Of a DNA stretch of 64,000 bases, positions 9,142 to 16,361 are shown piece by piece. The notes beneath the pieces are model-generated. The model saw only the letters and a program-made list of their open reading frames with translations, searched no databases and was not told the DNA's origin. A program made the position numbers and the translations under genes. Within the stretch, counting starts at the first letter, position 1. Every line of letters begins with the position of its first letter. The DNA is from Paraglaciecola psychrophila 170 (GTDB lineage: Bacteria; Pseudomonadota; Gammaproteobacteria; Enterobacterales; Alteromonadaceae). The stretch covers positions 1,178,001-1,242,000 of the forward strand of contig NC_020514.1 of the NCBI RefSeq assembly GCF_000347635.1. The letters are read 5' to 3'.

Positions 9142-10380
9142 ATGTCAGAAATAAATGTGAAGACTAAATTTGGTACCGTGAGTGGTTTTTGCGATCCAAA
9201 ATTCCAAAATGTCGCTGAAGAATTTGTGAAAAATTTTGAAGAGCGTGGGGAGATTGGAGCATCAGTTTCTCTTAACGTTGAAGGGGAGACGTTGCTGGAT
9301 TTATGGGGTGGCTATCGAGACCCTGCTACTCAAGCCCCTTGGGAAAAAGACACGCTATCATTGGTTTTTTCATGCACTAAAGCTGCCACCGCATTGTGCG
9401 CTCACAGGCTTATCGATCAGGGTAAAATGGCGCTGGATGCAAAAGTAAGTCAATACTGGCCAGAATTTGCTCAAAACGGTAAGGAGAATGTGACTGTTAG
9501 AATGATGCTAAATCATTCTGTAGGATTGCCAGCATTTCGTGAGCCCATTAAAGAAGGCGGTTATTACGACTGGGATTATATGGTCGAGCGATTATCGGCA
9601 GAAGCGCCTTTTTGGGACCCCGGTACTCGAAGTGGATACCACATGATGTCTTTTGGATGGACTGTCGGGGAGCTTGTTCGCCGAGTGTCAGGAATTTCCT
9701 TAGGTCGTTATTTCAAAGAAAATTTCGCAGATCCGTTGGGGCTCGATTATTGGATAGGTTTACCAGAAGAACATGAAGAGCGAACCGCTCGCATGATCTC
9801 TCAGGCGCCCAGTCCCGATGATAAACCGACTGCTTTTATGACAAATATGATGACAAACCGGGCCTCTATTCAGCACTTGTGTTTCCTCAATTCCGGTAAC
9901 TATCAACCCAACTGCCGAGAGGCACACGCTGCAGAGATTGGTGGCGGTGGTGGTATTGCCAACGCTCGGGCACTCGCCGGATTATTTGCGCCCTTAGCTA
10001 ATGGTGGTAGCTTGAACGGGGTGACTTTGCTATCAAGCGATCATATTGAAAAGATGAGTGCAGTGTCTGTGGCGACGATGGAAGATGCTACTTTGTTGAT
10101 CCCGTCACGGTTTGCTCTGGGCTTTATGAAATCAATGGACAACCGTCACCGTAGTACGGGAGAACTTGAAACCGCGATTATGGGTGAGCAGGCTTTTGGG
10201 CATGTCGGAGCTGGTGGTAGTATTGGTTTTGCAGATCCCGAATGTAAACTTGGCTTTGGATATTCCATGTCCAAAATGGGAGCTAGTTTAATGTTAAATG
10301 AACGCGGTCAATCATTAGTTGATGCAGCTTATAAAACCTTAGGTTATCGAACTAATAAGCCCGGTCACTGGGTAAGATAA
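9142..10380 (+). CDS. Beta-lactamase-family serine hydrolase (EstB-like esterase)
   Basis: The 412-residue protein has the class C beta-lactamase/penicillin-binding fold. The catalytic SxxK motif is S77-C-T-K80 in LVFSCTKAAT. The second motif Tyr is probably Y166 in SGYHMMSFGW. The third motif region is GHVGAGGSIGF, where HVG replaces the KTG of true beta-lactamases. There is no signal peptide, so it is probably cytoplasmic. In this family (EstB and relatives) such proteins are esterases, not antibiotic-resistance enzymes, acting on short-chain or secondary-metabolite esters. The physiological substrate is unknown. It stands alone, with about 250 bp of non-coding DNA after it. Confidence 0.9.
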   Translation: MSEINVKTKFGTVSGFCDPKFQNVAEEFVKNFEERGEIGASVSLNVEGETLLDLWGGYRDPATQAPWEKDTLSLVFSCTKAATALCAHRLIDQGKMALDAKVSQYWPEFAQNGKENVTVRMMLNHSVGLPAFREPIKEGGYYDWDYMVERLSAEAPFWDPGTRSGYHMMSFGWTVGELVRRVSGISLGRYFKENFADPLGLDYWIGLPEEHEERTARMISQAPSPDDKPTAFMTNMMTNRASIQHLCFLNSGNYQPNCREAHAAEIGGGGGIANARALAGLFAPLANGGSLNGVTLLSSDHIEKMSAVSVATMEDATLLIPSRFALGFMKSMDNRHRSTGELETAIMGEQAFGHVGAGGSIGFADPECKLGFGYSMSKMGASLMLNERGQSLVDAAYKTLGYRTNKPGHWVR

Positions 10381-10630
10381 TATTATAGTTGGCGGGCATT
10401 TACTCAATTACCATGAGTATTCTGCTAGCGAACTCTATTGCAAGCTAAAAGGATTTAGCTCTATTTTTCAGTATACCACTTGTATCTAACGGAATGTATT
10501 TGTTCGAAAATTAATGTTTGTCTTTTTGTATAACAATCAATTAAACACAAATTTTAGTATGATCCTCTGCCCATACAAATCGTAATCTCACTTATAAATA
10601 CATTTGTAAATTCATTATAGTTTTTAGGAG

Positions 10631-10777
10631 ATGAGTGTGAGCGTAGCTTGGGTTGCCTACATAGTTGTTGGCTTAGCAATATCGATGCTAGCGGTTCTTG
10701 GCATCGGATTACTGTCCTTATCTGGTAAAAATACCAATACAAAAATGTCGGAGCAAGGCACAAGTAAAGATGCATAA
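10631..10777 (+). CDS. 48-residue single-pass membrane microprotein overlapping coq7
   Basis: ATG at 10631 directly follows AGGAG, and the frame stays open to TAA at 10775-10777. The product (MSVSVAWVAYIVVGLAISML, then AVLGIGLLSLSG and a polar tail ending EQGTSKDA) has one hydrophobic helix at about residues 5-31 and a short hydrophilic C-terminus. Its last codons overlap the coq7 start (ATG at 10770) by 8 bases in another frame, the usual arrangement for translational coupling. The SD-like AGGAG touches the ATG; GTG at 10637 is an alternative start with better spacing. Function unknown. It may anchor or partner Coq7 at the membrane, which is inferred from the overlap only. Confidence 0.6.
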   Translation: MSVSVAWVAYIVVGLAISMLAVLGIGLLSLSGKNTNTKMSEQGTSKDA

Positions 10778-11330
10778 GTTAAATGTTTTTAATACCACAC
10801 GATATGCCTCATCGATTCGTGCAGAACTTCGGGCAAGCCATGCGGGGGAAACCGGCGCTGTTTGGATATATCGTGGCATATTGTTGGTAAATCGTTTCAA
10901 ACGAGACTCCGATATACAAACGTTCGCTAAACATCATTTAGCGACAGAGAAAGAGCATCTGCTTCAATTTGAAAACTTGATACATCGATTTAGAGGTAGC
11001 GCACTTCTTTTTTTTTGGATGTTCGCTGGATTCATGATGGGCGCACTGTCCATGTTGCTTGGAAAAAATTGGGTTTATTATACGATTTACAAAGTAGAGT
11101 CATTTGTTGACGTTCATTACAGGCAACAAATAAACGCTCTTTCCAAGCTGGAGTTTTGTGACAAAGTCGACATTTTAAAAATGATGCAAGCTTGTAATGT
11201 TGATGAGCAAGCTCACAGAGACGAAGCGCTCAGCGCGATTAATGGTGAACCTAATCTAGCTATGCGAGTGTGGGGCAACTTGGTTGGAACTGGCTCACAT
11301 TGTGCCGTTGTTGTGGCTAAATTACTTTAA
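10770..11330 (+). CDS. coq7: Coq7-type demethoxyubiquinone hydroxylase (ubiquinone biosynthesis)
   Basis: From the ATG at 10770 the product is 186 residues (MHKLNVFNTTRY). A longer frame is open from 10698, but it runs through the upstream microprotein and matches no conserved sequence. Di-iron carboxylate motifs of the COQ7/UbiF-replacement family are present: RAELRASHAGETGAVWIYRG, ATEKEHLLQFE, KVESFVDVHY and VDEQAHRDEA, providing the Glu and His ligands. A central hydrophobic segment (LLFFWMFAGFMMGALSMLLG) fits interfacial membrane binding. The enzyme hydroxylates 2-polyprenyl-3-methyl-6-methoxy-1,4-benzoquinol late in ubiquinone synthesis. It follows a membrane microprotein gene by overlap and precedes a zinc ribbon gene by 10 bp. 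Confidence 0.92.
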   Translation: MHKLNVFNTTRYASSIRAELRASHAGETGAVWIYRGILLVNRFKRDSDIQTFAKHHLATEKEHLLQFENLIHRFRGSALLFFWMFAGFMMGALSMLLGKNWVYYTIYKVESFVDVHYRQQINALSKLEFCDKVDILKMMQACNVDEQAHRDEALSAINGEPNLAMRVWGNLVGTGSHCAVVVAKLL

Positions 11331-11340
11331 AAGTATATGC

Positions 11341-11532
11341 ATGGGAAAGTCACTAAGAAACCGCCAGCTGAAAGATTGCGAGCACTGTGCAAAAACCGAG
11401 TCTGTGTTGTATCGGATTCGATTACAACAAGCTGCCCCTTGGATTTTTATCTGTTCTAATTGTCAGTCAAAAGTAAAAAGCCAAGCGCTGTATCAATATG
11501 GAGGTACTTGGAAACAGCAGAAGCGACACTGA
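11341..11532 (+). CDS. Small zinc ribbon protein
   Basis: The ATG at 11341 gives 63 residues with two CxxC pairs, CEHC and CSNC, about 25 residues apart, the pattern of a single zinc ribbon. An upstream ATG (11284) lies inside coq7 and is unlikely. The rest is basic (MGKSLRNRQLK, TWKQQKRH), which fits nucleic-acid or ribosome association, but no function is known to me. It begins 10 bp after coq7 and may share its transcript. Confidence 0.75.
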   Translation: MGKSLRNRQLKDCEHCAKTESVLYRIRLQQAAPWIFICSNCQSKVKSQALYQYGGTWKQQKRH

Positions 11533-11751
11533 TATCGTTAACTGCCTGCTGTAATATTCTATTCACACAATACAAATAAATGCTTTAATCTCGCTCTGAA
11601 TTCCTCACCCAAAAACGTAAAGTTAAATTGAAATTGTTATCTTTAGTACACTGCTTATTTTCAGTCTGAACTTAGTTGAATTGTTTAGTCTACGAAGGTG
11701 CGTAATATGCTGTAAAATTCAAAAGTAACTGTATTTTTAAGCGGATAATGA

Positions 11752-12240
11752 ATGCTTCATTTAGAGGTTTTTACAGACGGTAGTGTTAATAATCAATTAA
11801 AAGTGGGGTATGGCGCTTACTTAGTTGTATCAGAACAGTGTAGGTCTATAGACAGACTTAAACATGATGTGAAAATCAAACGCTTTACACCGACAAGTTC
11901 GACTAAGTTAGAATTACAAACATTGTTGTGGGCGTTACATGACATCATTATTTTGGCTGCTGAAAGGGACTTCAGATTGACCATTTATACTGATTCTCAA
12001 AATATCATCGGTTTGCCGGACAGGCGAATTTCTCTTGAACAGAGTCATTATTTTTCGAGTAAAAATAAGCGGCTCAATAACTATGAACTGTACCAGGAAT
12101 TTTACCAGTTAACGTCGAGCATAAAACACATCTTGGTTAAGGTGGTTGGCCATCAAGCATCTAGTAACAAAGATGAAGTTGATAGACTATTTGCATTGGT
12201 TGATAAGGCATCCAGGCGCGCATTGCGAGAACAATTTTAA
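11752..12240 (+). CDS. RNase H-like ribonuclease
   Basis: The 162-residue protein has the RNase HI fold markers in order: D9 in FTDGSVNN, E54 in SSTKLELQTLLW, D81 in IYTDSQN and a final acidic site near D144 after VVGHQASSNKDE. The active-site DEDD set therefore looks complete. It should cleave the RNA strand of RNA-DNA hybrids, but it is shorter and more divergent than housekeeping RnhA and is probably a second copy. The start at 11752 follows GCGGATAATGA. It is convergent with the DJ-1 family gene. Confidence 0.85.
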   Translation: MLHLEVFTDGSVNNQLKVGYGAYLVVSEQCRSIDRLKHDVKIKRFTPTSSTKLELQTLLWALHDIIILAAERDFRLTIYTDSQNIIGLPDRRISLEQSHYFSSKNKRLNNYELYQEFYQLTSSIKHILVKVVGHQASSNKDEVDRLFALVDKASRRALREQF

Positions 12241-12335
12241 GCCGTGCTCAGATAATATGAGCGATTAAATTCAAGATATTTAAATTCTTTAGGTTGTTAG
12301 CATGTACTCACTTAAATTTATGACATTAGTAAATA

Positions 12336-12369
12336 TATTAAGGACGAAAATTATTTTACGTCCTTAATA
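12336..12369. terminator. Bidirectional hairpin terminator
   Basis: An 11-bp stem, TATTAAGGACG (12336-12346) with CGTCCTTAATA (12359-12369), encloses a loop that can extend the stem with AAAA/TTTT. It lies between the convergent RNase H-like and DJ-1 genes and fits termination from either side. Confidence 0.7.
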
Positions 12370-12378
12370 CTTGAGATT

Positions 12379-13053
12379 TTACTTAGCTAATTGTTTTAGT
12401 ATAGCTACAGCAACAGCATGAGCACTGGTAGGGTTTTGACCTGTTATCACGCGTTCGTCTTCGATTACAAACTCCCCCCAAGGCTGTACTTTGCTGTAAC
12501 GAGCAGCGTTACGAGCAAGTGACTCTTCTAAAAGAAAAGGTACATCATTTATTGTGCCGTAATCAATTTCTTCTTCACGAGTAAAACCGGTAACAGATTT
12601 ATTGGCTAAAAGACTTTCACCGTTGCTTAATGTGATAGGCAACAAGGCCGCTGGACCATGACATACTGCAGCGATAAGTCCGCCATTTTCGTAGTGTTTG
12701 GCACTAAGTGCTGCAAAGTCTTGGTTACTGGCTAAATCAGATAACAGTCCAAAACCACCCGGATAAAATACCGCATCGTAATCATCAATATTAACGTCAG
12801 AAACAGAAAGAGTGTTATTAATCCTGTTTTGGAACTCTTGGTTGTTTAGTATGTTGTCGTTAACAGCATCGCCTTCAATGTCGGTGCCATAAATAGGCGC
12901 TTTGCCACCTTTGATAGAAGCAATATCATATTCAAATCCTGCTTCTAAAAACACATGCAATGCATGAGTGATCTCAGGTGAATAAGTACCATTTTCTTGG
13001 TCTGTTGTACCTAAAGTGCCATGATTAGTCACTGGAATAAGTATTTTTTTCAT
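12379..13053 (-). CDS. DJ-1/PfpI family protein (Hsp31/GATase1-like)
   Basis: The 224-residue protein belongs to the class I glutamine amidotransferase-like superfamily. The nucleophile elbow is C131-H132 in GGLIAAVCHGPAALL, with the conserved FYPGGFG loop upstream and a conserved acidic residue in the N-terminal SPEITHA region. Closest in layout are Hsp31-like proteins, described as glyoxalase III/protein chaperone or deglycase enzymes acting on methylglyoxal damage. Which activity applies here cannot be decided. A LysR regulator is transcribed divergently 133 bp away, a common arrangement for a regulator and its stress-enzyme target. Confidence 0.88.
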   Translation of the reverse strand: MKKILIPVTNHGTLGTTDQENGTYSPEITHALHVFLEAGFEYDIASIKGGKAPIYGTDIEGDAVNDNILNNQEFQNRINNTLSVSDVNIDDYDAVFYPGGFGLLSDLASNQDFAALSAKHYENGGLIAAVCHGPAALLPITLSNGESLLANKSVTGFTREEEIDYGTINDVPFLLEESLARNAARYSKVQPWGEFVIEDERVITGQNPTSAHAVAVAILKQLAK

Positions 13054-13112
13054 TGTTATTGCCCCTTTAATTAGTTTTGTAAATACGCTTTCTTTAAATT
13101 GAGATTATTATA

Positions 13113-13133
13113 GTTGCTGAGTGAATTGACAAC
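13113..13133. promoter_or_regulatory. Candidate LysR operator between DJ-1 gene and LysR gene
   Basis: GTTG (13113-13116) and CAAC (13130-13133) form an interrupted dyad of LysR-like spacing, flanked by ATA on the left and ATA further right. It lies in the divergent promoter region shared by the DJ-1 gene and the LysR gene. Confidence 0.35.
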
Positions 13134-13186
13134 AATATAGCTAAATGGCAAATTACTGTTGTTATATAGCAATAATAAAGCGTGGA

Positions 13187-14059
13187 ATGGAAAACTTTGA
13201 AGGTATTATTGAATTTGTGAGTGTGGCTGAGAGTCATGGTTTTTCTTCAGCCGCTAAGCAGTTAGGCTGCAGTACTAGTCATGTCAGTCGGCAAATTTTA
13301 AAATTAGAAAAACGTTTAGGTTGTGCTTTGTTTGCTCGCACCACGCGGTTGGTCAGCCTGACATCAACAGGATTAAATTATTATCATCAATGCAAGGAGC
13401 TAGTCACGGGTCTACAACAGGCTAACGAGCAAATTAATACTCAGCAACTTAAATTGGTTGGAACGTTGAGGGTGAGCGCAGCAGGTACCTTTGCAGAGCA
13501 GCAAGTCGCCCCAGCATTGATGGAGTTTGCTTTGCTACACCCTGAGTTGTCTATCGATATTGACTTCAATAGTAAGAAAGTCAATTTTGTCGAAGACGGT
13601 ATCGATTTTGCGATCAGGTATGGCAAGTTAGAAGGTTCTGGTCTGATTGCCCGTAAATTATTAGCGCATCCTATGATGGCTGTGGCTAGTCAGTCCTATT
13701 TAAGCAAATATGGCATACCTAAAGGTCCTAATGACTTAAAAAGACATAGCTGTATTGTTTCAAATAATGATCATTGGTTGTTTGAGCATCAAGGCGAGCA
13801 ACAGAATATAAGAGTGCAGGGTAGGTGGAAAAGTAATAATGCTCACGCAGTGGTAAACGCGTGCGAACAGGGCTTAGGTATTGCTTATATGCCTGAGCAT
13901 AACTTTTTACAAGCTGTCGAACATGGACGTTTAGTACCAATATTGCAGACCTTTTGGCGTACTGATTCACACAGTTGGGTGGTATATCAAAATCGTCGAT
14001 TTTTACCTATGCGAGCCCGTTTGGCTATTGATCATTTGCTAGCACACTTTTCTAAATAA
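13187..14059 (+). CDS. LysR-family transcriptional regulator
   Basis: From ATG 13187 the product is 290 residues. The earlier ATG (13145) adds 14 residues not typical of the family. The N-terminal winged HTH is clear: FVSVAESHGFSSAAKQLGCS and SHVSRQILKLEKRLGCALFA. The substrate-binding domain follows (about 90-290), starting GTLRVSAAGTFAEQQVAPAL, with a late ACEQGLGIAYMPEHN motif. It resembles the CrgA/DsdC-like group of LysR regulators. It is divergent from the DJ-1 gene and probably controls it and itself. No inducer can be inferred. Confidence 0.93.
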   Translation: MENFEGIIEFVSVAESHGFSSAAKQLGCSTSHVSRQILKLEKRLGCALFARTTRLVSLTSTGLNYYHQCKELVTGLQQANEQINTQQLKLVGTLRVSAAGTFAEQQVAPALMEFALLHPELSIDIDFNSKKVNFVEDGIDFAIRYGKLEGSGLIARKLLAHPMMAVASQSYLSKYGIPKGPNDLKRHSCIVSNNDHWLFEHQGEQQNIRVQGRWKSNNAHAVVNACEQGLGIAYMPEHNFLQAVEHGRLVPILQTFWRTDSHSWVVYQNRRFLPMRARLAIDHLLAHFSK

Positions 14060-14180
14060 AATACCAAATAAGTAAACTGCCATCGAAGTATTTAACATTT
14101 TTTTTGAATAACTTAAATTCAATAGTTGCTGCTACGGTGTTTATTATTTTTTGAATTTTTGTGGATGCTTTTGTGAGTTT

Positions 14181-14639
14181 TTATTGGGTGGCAATGTGCT
14201 GCTTTATTCTAAGGTTTGCAAACACCACTCCGCCCATTGCTCCTGCTAGGCTTTGGCATATAAAACCAAAGGTACTGCGAGCACCGGCTAATAGGGTGAT
14301 CTCTAAAATAGGATGCATGGCTAAAAGTGCCACCGTGACTCCTACGCCCCCTGCCAAACAATACAGAATGTTAGGGGATAACGTATACCGTTTGATTAAT
14401 AGGCCTGCCACGATGAAGGAGATGAAATAACTAACCGCTATCACTATGCCATAAGTAGGATATAGGCCTAATAAGTCATCAAGGTTCATACTGAGCCGAT
14501 CGTTGAACAAAATTTCCACTCCTACCTTGGTCAATTCGGCCATCACAAATTGGCTATGAAACAAGCTTGCTAGAACAAATGCAAAAATCACTGCGACAAG
14601 AAAATGTGTACAAAGCCTGAGGTAAAAATATAATTTCAT
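14181..14639 (-). CDS. Four-helix inner-membrane protein of unknown function
   Basis: The 152-residue protein has four predicted membrane helices: near residues 8-30 (THFLVAVIFAFVLASLF), 62-82 (YGIVIAVSYFISFIVAGLLI), 90-110 and 120-142 (AGAMGGVVF). It has no catalytic motif that I can see. The sequence recalls small uncharacterised membrane proteins of marine gammaproteobacteria. It is divergent from the sugar dehydrogenase gene with a 128-bp gap. Function unknown. Confidence 0.72.
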   Translation of the reverse strand: MKLYFYLRLCTHFLVAVIFAFVLASLFHSQFVMAELTKVGVEILFNDRLSMNLDDLLGLYPTYGIVIAVSYFISFIVAGLLIKRYTLSPNILYCLAGGVGVTVALLAMHPILEITLLAGARSTFGFICQSLAGAMGGVVFANLRIKQHIATQ

Positions 14640-14767
14640 AAAGTGTTACTTATTTTCGTGTTGATGCGGGATATAGAATATGGCGATAATGGGCGAACTG
14701 AAAGTTAATATCAATAGAACTATGATCCGCTATTCGGATTTTATTCTAAATTAGAGAAGACACACCT

Positions 14768-15898
14768 ATGCTATATCGGGTTTTTATTTTTGGGCTGCTT
14801 ATTCTCTTAAGCTGCAATTCACACTTATCAGCTGCGCAACAAGCTCCGTTCCCCAGTTATACAATACAGGAAGTCGCTAGCGGCTTAAATTTTCCTTGGT
14901 CATTAGCCTTTTTACCCGATGGCAGTTTATTGGTGACTGAGCGTACTGGCAAATTGGCAAGGATAAGCCATGACAAAGTGTCTGCGCCGATTACTGGCTT
15001 GCCCACTGATATATACGTTAAAGGGCAAGGCGGATTATTAGAGGTCGTGTTGCATCCTAATTTTGCCTCAAATAATTGGGTGTATATTTCTTACGCTACA
15101 GGCAATGATGACCAAAATGCTTTACGGGTTATGCGTGCAAAATTAATTGGTAACAAATTAGTAGAGCAACAAGTTGTTTTCACCGTGACTCCTTTTAAGT
15201 CAACGCCGGTACACTTTGCTGGGCGCATGGCTTTTTTACCTGATAACACACTACTTATCACCAGTGGTGATGGCTTCGATTACCGTGAAGATGCACAACG
15301 ATTAAATAGTTTGCTGGTTAAAATAATACGCATTAACGACGATGGTAGCGTACCAACCAATAATCCCTTTGTGACTGAAAACCCTGATTCGCCTAGTAAT
15401 TATGTTTTTAGTTATGGGCATCGAAACCACCAAGGCCTACTTTTTGACTCCAAGCGAAATGTGATTTTTTCAAACGAACACGGACCAGATGGCGGTGATG
15501 AACTGAATATTATTCAAGCTGGGGTCAATTATGGTTGGCCCGTGATTACCCAAGGACTAGATTATATCGGCTCTCGCATTAGCCCTTTTACCGAATATCC
15601 AAATATGCAGCAACCCAGACTAGATTGGACCCCTTCTATCGCTCCTTCGGGTATGGCAGTTCACCAGGGTCATCTGTTTAGTGAATTAAATGGTGATTTG
15701 TTAGTCAGCGTCTTGAAGTTTAAAGAAGTGCGATGGTTGCATATGGACGGATTAAATGTGGTCGGTCAAACATCTTTGTTTAAAGAACTAGAACAAAGGG
15801 TTCGTGATGTGCGTGTCCATCCTGATGGTTCAATTTATATCTTAACTGATAGTGAAAATGGCAAAGTCCTGCGTATCATCCCAAGTGAAGATATATAA
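14768..15898 (+). CDS. PQQ-dependent aldose sugar dehydrogenase family protein (YliI-like)
   Basis: This 376-residue exported protein has a signal peptide at residues 1-23; LLSC at 13-16 could also act as a lipobox. The six-bladed propeller family motifs of soluble glucose/sorbosone dehydrogenases are present: FPWSLAFLPDGSLLVTERTG, GQGGLLEVVLHP, ITSGDGFDYREDAQ, YGHRNHQGL and NEHGPDGGDELNII. It should oxidise aldoses in the periplasm with PQQ as cofactor, as E. coli YliI does. No PQQ synthesis genes are in the window, so the cofactor must come from elsewhere. A weak hairpin (15914-15932) follows the gene. Confidence 0.9.
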   Translation: MLYRVFIFGLLILLSCNSHLSAAQQAPFPSYTIQEVASGLNFPWSLAFLPDGSLLVTERTGKLARISHDKVSAPITGLPTDIYVKGQGGLLEVVLHPNFASNNWVYISYATGNDDQNALRVMRAKLIGNKLVEQQVVFTVTPFKSTPVHFAGRMAFLPDNTLLITSGDGFDYREDAQRLNSLLVKIIRINDDGSVPTNNPFVTENPDSPSNYVFSYGHRNHQGLLFDSKRNVIFSNEHGPDGGDELNIIQAGVNYGWPVITQGLDYIGSRISPFTEYPNMQQPRLDWTPSIAPSGMAVHQGHLFSELNGDLLVSVLKFKEVRWLHMDGLNVVGQTSLFKELEQRVRDVRVHPDGSIYILTDSENGKVLRIIPSEDI

Positions 15899-15971
15899 AT
15901 TCAGTGTTGGGTAAGTAAAATAGAATTTTACTCAACAGATAAATAGACTTATCAATTAAATAAATACTGAG

Positions 15972-16218
15972 TATAAGTAAACTAAGGGCTTAGTGAATTT
16001 CACTTTTGGGTAATAACCATTATAATTCAGTTCTTATGTCTTATGCTCCAGTATTTATAGTTGTTTTGGGAGTCAATTTGAAGACACAAACCGTTACTCA
16101 GGCCTCTTGTCACCACGTTGCACAACGTGCCGCAACGAATATCCCGCCTAAGCTATTGGATGCTGAGCAAGTTGCCCGTTTAGTGCGGGTAATGAAAACA
16201 TCACCCGCTGGAAATTAA
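15972..16218 (+). pseudogene. Degenerate copy of the acnB 5' region (leader plus about 45 codons)
   Basis: The frame ending at TAA 16216-16218 reads HVAQRAATNIPPKLLDAEQV, then ARLVRVMKTSPAGN. This aligns with residues 8-47 of the intact AcnB in the window (HVAERAAQSIPPKALNAEQV, then AGLVELLKAPPAGE). The similarity extends upstream of the coding part: TATAAGTAAAC and AATTTCACTTTT at 15972-16010 match TATAAGCAAAC and AATTTCACTTTT at 19470-19505. The copied segment also has TTG (16078) where the intact gene starts at TTG 19591. After the PAG codons the match ends at a stop. It is therefore a truncated, diverged duplicate of the acnB promoter and start, lying directly upstream of a foreign aconitase gene. 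Confidence 0.85.
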
Positions 16219-16361
16219 GCTGTTTTTAAAGAAAGCCTTGATGTAGAACGCTTATTTTACCAAAAGATGCTTAATGAATAGAAAATTAGGTAAACTATCG
16301 ACAAAATTTCACCCTGCTAATGAGTATATTATTAGCATGTTATCGCCCTTGGGAGTTGTAT

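Noticed and set aside
9142..10380. Beta-lactamase resistance gene
   Set aside because: The KTG motif is replaced by HVG and there is no signal peptide; an EstB-type esterase is more likely.
14161..14430. 89-codon plus-strand open frame
   Set aside because: Antisense to the membrane protein gene at 14181-14639, which has the better composition and helices.
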